A stretch of 64,000 nt of DNA, from positions 4,030,001 to 4,094,000 of the forward strand of contig NZ_CP155551.1 of NCBI RefSeq assembly GCF_039679125.1, written 5' to 3'. The position numbers were made by a program, and so were the translations under genes. The stretch comes from Blastococcus sp. HT6-4. Its GTDB lineage: Bacteria > Actinomycetota > Actinomycetes > Mycobacteriales > Geodermatophilaceae. Below the pieces are notes generated by a model that saw nothing but the letters and a program-made list of their open reading frames with translations, did not search any database and had not been told where the DNA came from. Shown in pieces: positions 58,117-64,000 of the stretch (its first letter is position 1; the number at the start of each line of letters is the position of its first letter).

Positions 58117-58958
58117 CGATCCACCCGGGGACCGGGCTCCTGCACCGTCCCGAGACCACCACGCCCCCCGCCCCCGTGCGGCTGGCCGCCGAGCGCGTCC
58201 GGCTGGCCTACGACGACCACGTCGTCGTCGACGACCTCGACCTGCAGCTCACCGAGGGCTCCTTCACCGCCATCGTGGGGCCCAACGGCTGCGGCAAGTC
58301 CACGCTGCTGCGCGCTCTGGGCCGGCTGCTGCGCCCGTCGTCCGGGCAGGTCCTCCTTGACGGTCGGGCGATCGCCCGCACACCCACCCGCGAGGTCGCC
58401 AAGGTGCTCGGCCTGCTGCCGCAGACACCGGTGGCCCCCGAGGGGCTCACGGTCGGCGACCTGGTGGCCCGCGGGCGGCACCCGCACCAGACCTGGCTGC
58501 GCCAGTGGTCCCGGGACGACGAGACGGTCGTGGCCGAGGCGCTGTCCTGGACGGACATGACCGCGCTCGCCGACCACCCGGTGGACACGCTTTCGGGCGG
58601 CCAGCGGCAGCGGGCCTGGATCTCCATGGCCCTGGCGCAGGGCACCGACCTGCTGCTGCTCGACGAGCCGACGACCTACCTCGACCTCTCGCACCAGATC
58701 GACGTCCTCGACCTGGTGGGGCGGCTGCACGCCGAGCGCGGGCGCACCGTCGTCCTCGTCCTGCACGACCTCAACCTCGCGGCGCGCTACGCGCAGCGCC
58801 TGGTGGCCATGAAGGACGGCGCGCTGGTGGCCTCCGGGGCGCCGGCCGAGGTGCTCACCGAGGATCTGCTGGCCGACGTCTTCGACCTGGAGGCCCGCGT
58901 GCTGCCCGACCCGGTGTCGGGGACGCCGATGGTCGTCCCGGTGCGCCGGCTCCGGTGA
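58113..58958 (+). CDS. Iron-siderophore ABC transporter ATP-binding protein
   Basis: A 281-residue ATPase. Walker A is GPNGCGKST, the signature LSGGQRQRAWI, Walker B LLLLDEPTTYLDL and the switch His in VLHDLNLAARY. The FepC/FhuC-type LLPQTPVAPEGLTVGDLVAR segment confirms the iron class. ATG 58113 overlaps the permease stop (ATGA), so all three are translationally coupled. Confidence 0.92.
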   Translation: MTIHPGTGLLHRPETTTPPAPVRLAAERVRLAYDDHVVVDDLDLQLTEGSFTAIVGPNGCGKSTLLRALGRLLRPSSGQVLLDGRAIARTPTREVAKVLGLLPQTPVAPEGLTVGDLVARGRHPHQTWLRQWSRDDETVVAEALSWTDMTALADHPVDTLSGGQRQRAWISMALAQGTDLLLLDEPTTYLDLSHQIDVLDLVGRLHAERGRTVVLVLHDLNLAARYAQRLVAMKDGALVASGAPAEVLTEDLLADVFDLEARVLPDPVSGTPMVVPVRRLR

Positions 58959-58994
58959 GCCGGGGCCGCGGCGGGGTCCCCCGATCGGGGGGAG

Positions 58995-59013
58995 TTAGGT
59001 AAGGCTAACCTTT
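58995..59013 (+). promoter_or_regulatory. IdeR/DtxR iron box before the siderophore-binding protein gene
   Basis: TTAGGTAAGGCTAACCTTT matches the IdeR/DtxR consensus at 16 of 19 positions. It lies 45 bases before the GTG of the binding-protein gene, so this gene has its own iron-controlled promoter. Confidence 0.85.
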
Positions 59014-59058
59014 GCGTCACCCGGGGACGACCGTCCCCTGATGACCGAGGAGCATCCC

Positions 59059-60072
59059 GTGCACCGGATCCCCCGTCGCCTGGCCGGCGGCCTGCTGACG
59101 CTGGCCGTCGTGGCCACCGCGAGCGCCTGTGGCGACGACGACGCCGCCGAGCCCGCCGCCGAGCCCACGACCGCGGAGGGTGGCGGCTGGGAGTACACCG
59201 ACGACCTGGGCACCCCCGTGGAGCTCGACGAGACCCCCACCCGGATCGCCGGGCTGAACGACGTCATGGCCTCGCTGTGGAACTACGGCGTCGAACCGGT
59301 CGCCACGTTCGGTCAGACCTCGGCCGCCGACGACGTCGCCTTCGAGGGCCGGGACCTCTCCGAGGTCGAGATCGTCGGCGAGACCTACGGCCAGATCGAC
59401 CTCGAGCAGCTGGCCGCCGCCGACCCCGACCTGATCATCACCTCGGTCTACCCGGTCGACTCCGAGGGGACGCTCGACCCGACCTCCCCGCCGTACGGCA
59501 TCGAGTCGCCCGAGCAGCTCGACCAGCTCGAGCAGATCGCCCCCGTCGTGGCGATCGCCTACCGCGGCTCGGCGGCCGACGTGATGGAGCAGGTGGCCGA
59601 CCTCGCCGAGAGCCTGGGCGCGGACACCGGGACCATCGAGGCCGCCCGCGCCGACTACGAGGAGGCCGCGGCGGCGCTGACCGAGGCCGGCGAGCAGGGG
59701 ATCACCGTGCTGCCCGTGTACGCGACCCCCTCCGAGGGCTGGTGGATGGCCAAGGCCGGGGACGACCCGCAGCTGCGCCTGTACTCCGACCTCGGCGTCG
59801 ACTTCGTCGACCCGGGCGGCGAGGGGTACTTCTGGCAGACCGCCGGCTGGGAGGACGTCCCGCAGTACCCGAGCGACGTGATCCTGTACTCGCTGCGCGG
59901 CGGCATGACGCCGGAGGAGATGGCCCAGCAGCCGACCGCGGCGCTGCTGCCCGCGATCCAGGCCGAGCAGGCCTACCCCTGGAAGTACATCGGCATGGAC
60001 TACGCCGCGCAGGCGGAGTACATGCAGGAGCTGGCCGACTGGCTCGACGAGGCCGACGACGTCACCCCGTGA
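59059..60072 (+). CDS. Iron-siderophore ABC transporter substrate-binding lipoprotein
   Basis: A 337-residue secreted lipoprotein of the FecB/PF01497 family. The signal sequence (RRLAGGLLTLAVVATASAC) ends in a lipobox-like ASAC with Cys24. The mature protein has RIAGLNDVMASLWNYGVEPV, DLEQLAAADPDLIITSVYPV and a final helix set. GTG 59059 is chosen because GAGGAG stands five bases ahead; the in-frame ATG at 59041 would place that ribosome site inside the gene. It delivers ferric siderophore to the FecCD permeases. Which siderophore is unknown. Confidence 0.9.
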   Translation: MHRIPRRLAGGLLTLAVVATASACGDDDAAEPAAEPTTAEGGGWEYTDDLGTPVELDETPTRIAGLNDVMASLWNYGVEPVATFGQTSAADDVAFEGRDLSEVEIVGETYGQIDLEQLAAADPDLIITSVYPVDSEGTLDPTSPPYGIESPEQLDQLEQIAPVVAIAYRGSAADVMEQVADLAESLGADTGTIEAARADYEEAAAALTEAGEQGITVLPVYATPSEGWWMAKAGDDPQLRLYSDLGVDFVDPGGEGYFWQTAGWEDVPQYPSDVILYSLRGGMTPEEMAQQPTAALLPAIQAEQAYPWKYIGMDYAAQAEYMQELADWLDEADDVTP

Positions 60073-60090
60073 CACCGGGCCCGGCCGCGC

Positions 60091-61056
60091 TCACGAGCCG
60101 AGCGGGGCCGGGCTCTCGGGCAGCGGCGGCACGGCCCGCGCCGTGCGCGCCGTCTGCGCCAGGGCGATGCCGGTGAGGACGACGATCCCGCCGGCCACTT
60201 GCCAGCCGGTGAGCACCTGCTCCACCCACAGCCAGGCGACGACGGAGGCGAACACCGGCTCGACGGTCGCCACCAGCCCCGCCGTGGTGGGCGCCAGGTG
60301 GGGAAGCGCGGCGATGGAGAGCCAGAAGGGCAGCACCGCACCGAGGACGACGATCCAGCCGACCAGCAGCCACAGCGGCAGCCGCAGCTCGCCGACCGAC
60401 ACCGGCACGGTGGCGCCGAGCACCCCGGCGTCGAAGGTCCACCACGGCGCGGCCGCGGCCCAGAACAGCGCCGCGGCCACGAAGCTCCAGCAGGTCAGCG
60501 TGACCGGGTCGCGGCCGACCGTGCCGCGCTCCCCGAGCAGGTAGTAGGTGGCGAGGCAGAGCGCCGCACCCAGCGCCGCCGCCACGCCGACGGCGTCGAG
60601 CGAGCCGCCGCCCTGCCAGACCTGCGCCACGAGCACCAGCCCGGACAGCGACAGCAGCAGCGCCGCCCACAGCCGGCTGCGCACCCGCTCGCGGCGGACC
60701 AGCCAGACGTACAGCGCGATGAACACCGGGGCGGTCATCTCGAAGACCAGCGCGATCCCGACCGGCAGCCGCCCGATGGCGACGTAGTAGAGGAACTGGG
60801 TCAGCGCCACGCCGACGACCCCGAAGGCGGCGAGCAGCGGCAGCTCCCGCGCCTGCACCCGCAGCCGGCCGGGCGCGCGGAGGGCCAGCGCGAGGAGCAG
60901 GACCTCGGCCGCCCCGGTGCAGCGCAGCGCCGTCAGCCGGGTGGGCGGGATGCCCGCCTCCAGGGCCAGGGTCGAGACCGTGCCGTTGACGGCGAACAGC
61001 CCTGCCGCGGCGAGGGTGAAGGCGTACCCGAGGGCCGGGCGGGCGGGGCGGCGCAC
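60091..61056 (-). CDS. DMT superfamily (EamA) transporter
   Basis: A 321-residue membrane protein with ten helices formed by two EamA repeats (AAGLFAVNGTVSTLALEAG and the second half LGAVLPFWLSIAALPHLAPT). EamA proteins export amino acids, metabolites or sugars; RhaT-like members are also known. GTG 61056 is used, with GGGCGG ahead. The gene stands alone; substrate unknown. Confidence 0.85.
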   Translation of the reverse strand: MRRPARPALGYAFTLAAAGLFAVNGTVSTLALEAGIPPTRLTALRCTGAAEVLLLALALRAPGRLRVQARELPLLAAFGVVGVALTQFLYYVAIGRLPVGIALVFEMTAPVFIALYVWLVRRERVRSRLWAALLLSLSGLVLVAQVWQGGGSLDAVGVAAALGAALCLATYYLLGERGTVGRDPVTLTCWSFVAAALFWAAAAPWWTFDAGVLGATVPVSVGELRLPLWLLVGWIVVLGAVLPFWLSIAALPHLAPTTAGLVATVEPVFASVVAWLWVEQVLTGWQVAGGIVVLTGIALAQTARTARAVPPLPESPAPLGS

Positions 61057-61099
61057 CAGCGCACGGTAGCGGGCTACCGGTGCCGAGACACCTACCGCG

Positions 61100-61546
61100 T
61101 CAGAACAGGGCCAGCTCCTGCTCCGGCGCCCGCGGACCCGGCACCGACGCCGTGAAGGCGACGTCGAGCCCGGTCGCCTCGAACACCCGCCAGACCGACG
61201 GCTGCACGTCGCGCAGCCGCAGCTCGATGCCGTGCTGCAGGCACCACCGCCGAACGGCGAGCAGCGCGGACAGGCCGGCCGATCCGGTCGACGGCACCCC
61301 GCCCAGGTCGAGCTCCAGGACGACGCACCCGGCCAGCGGTCGTTCGGCGACGAAGGCCTCCAGCTGCGGTGCGGTCACCAGGTCGAGGTCTCCCTCGACC
61401 GCGACGACGGCCTGCCCGCCGGCGGCCTCCCAGCGCAGCCGCAGCGCGGGCGGCCCGGGCGCCTGGTTCCCGACCCACCACGGGCGCCGGCCGCCCGGCG
61501 CCCGCGCCAGCCGTCGCGTGACGTCCCATTCGTGCGGCCGAACCAT
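61100..61546 (-). CDS. STAS domain protein (anti-sigma factor antagonist-like)
   Basis: A 148-residue protein with a STAS domain in the last 100 residues: AVVAVEGDLDLVTAPQLEAF, CVVLELDLGGVPSTGSAGLS and the terminal IELRLRDVQPSVWRVFEATG. The Ser in the TGSAGL loop is at the site phosphorylated in SpoIIAA-type antagonists. The N-terminal 50 residues are basic and unstructured. ATG 61546 has AGGGGG ahead. Its partner anti-sigma factor is not in view. Confidence 0.85.
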   Translation of the reverse strand: MVRPHEWDVTRRLARAPGGRRPWWVGNQAPGPPALRLRWEAAGGQAVVAVEGDLDLVTAPQLEAFVAERPLAGCVVLELDLGGVPSTGSAGLSALLAVRRWCLQHGIELRLRDVQPSVWRVFEATGLDVAFTASVPGPRAPEQELALF

Positions 61547-61761
61547 GCGCTGATCCCCCTGTTGCCGACGGCATCGGCCGTCGTGCCGGACCGTACGCAG
61601 ACGCATGCACCCGGTACAACGGGTTCCGGCACCGGATCGGCCGTCGAGCCACGCCCGATGCGCGTGCTGTCACGGCGGGTGAGCGCATCGTCTCGGCACG
61701 TCGGTGGGTGCGCGCCGGTGTCCGTGGGCACGCCTCTGCCGAGCCGAGGAGAGGAGTCCGC

Positions 61762-62130
61762 GTGGAGAGTCGCCCACCGTGGTCGGGGCGCCGGCGTCGC
61801 ACCCTGGGCGTGCTGGCGGCCGGGGTCGTCGCCGGGGGGCTGGGTGCCTTCGTGCTCCCGGCGGAGTACGGGGTGACCGCCGGCATCGTCGGTGCGCTCT
61901 GCGCCTTCCTCCTCGCCGTGGCCGTCATCGTCTTCGTCGTCGTCCCGGGGCCGGGGACGGCCGGCACGCTGGCCCGCATGCCACCGCTGGCGGGTGCGGC
62001 CCTCGTCGTCGCCGTCCTGCTCCTGCTCTCGACCTCCGCCGAGCTGCGCTGGGTGTGGTCGCTGGCCGCCGTGGCCGCCGGCTGCTGGACCGCCTACGCC
62101 GTCTGGCAGACCCGGCGCTCGGAGGAGTGA
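61762..62130 (+). CDS. Small membrane protein with four helices
   Basis: A 122-residue protein: short basic start (VESRPPWSGRRRR), then four hydrophobic stretches (LGVLAAGVVAGGLGAFVL, VTAGIVGALCAFLLAVAVIV, LAGAALVVAVLLLL, WSLAAVAAGCWTAYAVW). The GTG at 61762 has GAGGAGAGGAG ahead. No family is recognised. It is upstream of the broken thioesterase gene. Confidence 0.65.
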   Translation: MESRPPWSGRRRRTLGVLAAGVVAGGLGAFVLPAEYGVTAGIVGALCAFLLAVAVIVFVVVPGPGTAGTLARMPPLAGAALVVAVLLLLSTSAELRWVWSLAAVAAGCWTAYAVWQTRRSEE

Positions 62131-62153
62131 GCGCCGGCGACAGACTGCGGGCC

Positions 62154-62936
62154 ATGGATCTGCCCGAGGCCCTCTACCTGCCCGATGGCGACGGCTTCAC
62201 CGCCACGGCGCTGACCATCGGCGCCTGGGACGTCGGCATGCAGCACGCCGGGCCACCCGCGGCGCTGCTGCGCGCGGCCGAGTAGGCGGGTGGGATCCCC
62301 GACGGCCAGACCGTGCGGCTGGCCTACGACATCCTCGGGCCGGTGCCGGTGGGCCCGGTGCGGGTGGGCGCCTCCGTCATCTGCCCCGGCCGGCGGATCG
62401 AGCTGGTGGAGGCGGTCCTCGACGCCGGGGATGGCCCGCTCATGCGGCTGTCGGCCTGGCGCATGCGCAGCCGCGCCGACGGCCCACCGGCCTCCCCCGG
62501 CCCGCACCCGGTCCCGGCCGGCCCGGACGACGGCCGCCCCAAGCGCCCGGCGTTCTTCCCCACCGAGCTCGCCTACCACCGCGCGCTGGACTGGCGGTTC
62601 GTGTCGGGCACCTTCAACGGCCCGGGCCCGGCCGCCGCGTGGACGCGTCCGGAGTGCACGCTGGTGGCCGGCGAGCCGATGACGCCCCTGCAGCACCTCC
62701 TCGTGATGACCGATGCGGCCAGCGGCATCTCGGCGACCCTGGACTGGACGGAGGCGACCTTCGCCAACGTCGACCTCACCGTGGCCCTGCACCGTCCGCC
62801 CCGCGGCGAATGGCTCGGTATGGACGCCACCACCGTGCTGGGCGACTCGGGCCCGGCGCAGTGCTTCGCCGTCCTCGTCGACGCCGACGGGGCCGTCGGC
62901 CGGTCCAGCCAGTCGCTGTTCGTCGAGCCCCGCTGA
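62154..62936 (+). pseudogene. Thioesterase family (4HBT_3-like) gene broken by an in-frame TAG
   Basis: The two halves are in the same frame: residues before the stop read IGAWDVGMQHAGPPAALLRA and those after read AYDILGPVPVGPVRVGASVI, ending FANVDLTVALHRPPRGEW and SSQSLFVEP, together one acyl-CoA thioesterase-like protein of about 260 residues. The only defect is TAG at 62283-62285 directly after GCGGCCGAG. A single base change (CAG, GAG or similar) explains it. It may be a true pseudogene, a sequencing error or a read-through codon. Confidence 0.85.
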
Positions 62937-63088
62937 CGGGGTGAGGGATCTCTCGTACCGGGAACTCCCTGGTCAGGGCGGTGGCGTGGACCTCCGGCGC
63001 GGGTACCCGGAGGATGTGGTTGGCATCGGCGGGCGCCGGTGCGCACTGTGGAGAGGTCGCTTCCCCCGACGATTGGAGTGCGCTGACC

Positions 63089-63982
63089 GTGGATGCGTGG
63101 ACAGACGTCCTGCGCTGGCTGTCCGGACGCGGTCTCGAGGTCGTGCTCATCGTGCTCGGCTCGGTGCTGCTGGCCCGGTTCATCGGCTGGGCAGGCACCC
63201 GGATCACCGACCGGATCGACCGCAACTCCACCGACGGGGACGCGCTCGTGCGCTCCGAGGCCGCCAAGCACCGGCACTCGCTCACCCAGGTGCTCACCTG
63301 GGCGGCGGTGGTGCTCGTCTACTCGATCTCGGTCTTCTTCGTCCTCGACCGCCTCGGCATCCCGGTGACCGGCCTGGTCGCGCCGGCCACGGTGCTCGGC
63401 GTGGGGCTGGGCTTCGGCGCCCAGCGCATCGTCGGTGACGTCCTCGCGGGCTTCTTCATCATCACCGAGCGCCAGTACGGGTTCGGCGACGTCGTCTCCA
63501 TCCAGGTGGTCGGCGGCGGCGAGCCGGCCGAGGGCACCGTCGAGGACGTGACCCTGCGCGTGACCCGGGTGCGCTCGCCCAACGGCGAGGTCGTCACCGT
63601 GCCGAACGGCCAGATCGTGAAGGTCGTCAACCTCTCGCGCGACTGGGCCCGCGCCGTCGTGGACGTCCCGGTGCCCACCAGCGTCGACGTGAACCGGGCC
63701 AACGAGATCCTCCGCGAGGTCGGCCGGTCGGCCTTCCGCGACCCGGCGATGCGCCCGCTGCTGCTCGACCCGCCCACCGTCATGGGCGTCGAGACGCTCG
63801 GGCTCGACGAGGTCAACGTGCGCGTGGTGGCCCGCACGCTGCCCGGCAAGCAGTTCGAGGTCGGCCGCGACCTGCGGGCCCGCATCGTGGACGCCTTCCG
63901 CAGCCAGGGCATGCAGGTGCCGCAGCCCACCTCGGTCGCGGTGCCTGACGGCGCGACCGCCGTCCAGGAGGCGGTCCGATGA
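63089..63982 (+). CDS. Small-conductance mechanosensitive channel (MscS family)
   Basis: A 297-residue channel with three membrane helices. The pore region TVLGVGLGFGAQRIVGDVLA followed by GFFIITERQYGFGDVVSIQ is the MscS hallmark; the beta domain VRSPNGEVVTVPNGQIVKVV follows. The channel opens on membrane tension and protects the cell from hypo-osmotic shock. GTG 63089 is used, with TGGAG about 10 bases upstream. The next gene overlaps its stop (ATGA). Confidence 0.9.
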   Translation: MDAWTDVLRWLSGRGLEVVLIVLGSVLLARFIGWAGTRITDRIDRNSTDGDALVRSEAAKHRHSLTQVLTWAAVVLVYSISVFFVLDRLGIPVTGLVAPATVLGVGLGFGAQRIVGDVLAGFFIITERQYGFGDVVSIQVVGGGEPAEGTVEDVTLRVTRVRSPNGEVVTVPNGQIVKVVNLSRDWARAVVDVPVPTSVDVNRANEILREVGRSAFRDPAMRPLLLDPPTVMGVETLGLDEVNVRVVARTLPGKQFEVGRDLRARIVDAFRSQGMQVPQPTSVAVPDGATAVQEAVR

Positions 63983-64000
63983 CCGCGCCCGAGGACCGCA
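63979..64000 (+). CDS. Start of a further gene, cut by the window edge
   Basis: ATG 63979 overlaps the stop codon of the MscS gene (ATGA); only MTAPEDR can be read. The coupling suggests a function linked to the channel gene. No identification is possible. Confidence 0.45.

Noticed and set aside
59041-59058. ATG 59041 as start of the iron-binding lipoprotein
   Set aside because: GAGGAG right before GTG 59059 and the signal-peptide layout favour the later start.
1-64000. CRISPR array, prophage, restriction or toxin-antitoxin locus
   Set aside because: No regularly spaced repeats, phage genes or recognisable defence genes were found on either strand.

Overview
The window is very GC-rich, densely packed, GTG-start-rich DNA from an actinobacterium. 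The gene set points to a soil actinobacterium of the Geodermatophilaceae type (Blastococcus, Geodermatophilus or Modestobacter); this is inference. It includes GTP-dependent PEP carboxykinase, IdeR/DtxR-type iron boxes, a Rv2466c-like mycothiol-linked thioredoxin-fold protein, an acVLRF1 peptidyl-tRNA hydrolase, a MerR-sliding-clamp fusion, a c-di-AMP riboswitch on a cell-wall hydrolase, and several tiny acidic proteins. Most of the window reads as ordinary chromosome; the one clear mobile element is a single IS30-family insertion.

Layout. 1-4.1 kb: end of a chemotaxis receptor, tRNA-Gly(CCC), a three-gene minus-strand set (DUF3140, UbiG-like methyltransferase, type III polyketide synthase) and ribokinase. 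4.1-6.1 kb: zinc-type ABC transporter (ATPase and permease) behind a Zur-like box and a possible leaderless leader ORF. 6.1-13.2 kb: TetR regulator, small proteins, a FadE5-type acyl-CoA dehydrogenase behind a large palindromic operator, 3-hydroxybutyrate dehydrogenase, a 3-methyladenine-glycosylase-like protein and a tyrosine phosphatase. 13.2-17.8 kb: two tandem paralogous sensor-GAF-GAF-GGDEF proteins and a 49-residue basic protein. 18-25.4 kb: SRPBCC protein, AGE-family isomerase, the bkdABC branched-chain 2-oxoacid dehydrogenase operon with a divergent Lrp/AsnC regulator, and two small conserved genes. 25.4-26.7 kb: the IS30-family element between two palindromes. 26.7-37 kb: serine hydrolase, NlpC/P60 hydrolase with its riboswitch, YihY/BrkB protein, class A penicillin-binding protein, alcohol dehydrogenase, acVLRF1 and an MFS transporter. 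37.2-46.4 kb: pckG, an Old Yellow Enzyme, an ArsR-SRPBCC pair, nitronate monooxygenase, FrnE-like DsbA, FKBP, VOC protein and a GH13 alpha-glucosidase. 46.4-55.9 kb: FUSC transporter, MerR-clamp fusion, alpha/beta hydrolase, acyl-CoA dehydrogenase, acetoacetyl-CoA synthetase, TIGR03032 and DUF2237 proteins, glutathione peroxidase and a Rv2466c-like protein. 55.9-60.1 kb: iron-siderophore ABC transporter with two IdeR boxes. 60-64 kb: DMT exporter, STAS protein, membrane protein, a thioesterase gene broken by an in-frame TAG, an MscS channel and the start of one more gene.

How the genes work together. Fatty-acid, branched-chain and ketone-body carbon can be oxidised to acetyl-CoA (FadE5, second acyl-CoA dehydrogenase, BkdABC, 3-hydroxybutyrate dehydrogenase, acetoacetyl-CoA synthetase), while PckG connects the TCA cycle to gluconeogenesis. 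Zinc and iron uptake each have a recognisable metalloregulator box. Second messengers appear twice: two putative diguanylate cyclases, and a c-di-AMP riboswitch controlling a peptidoglycan hydrolase that lies close to a penicillin-binding protein. No CRISPR array, prophage, restriction or toxin-antitoxin locus was seen.
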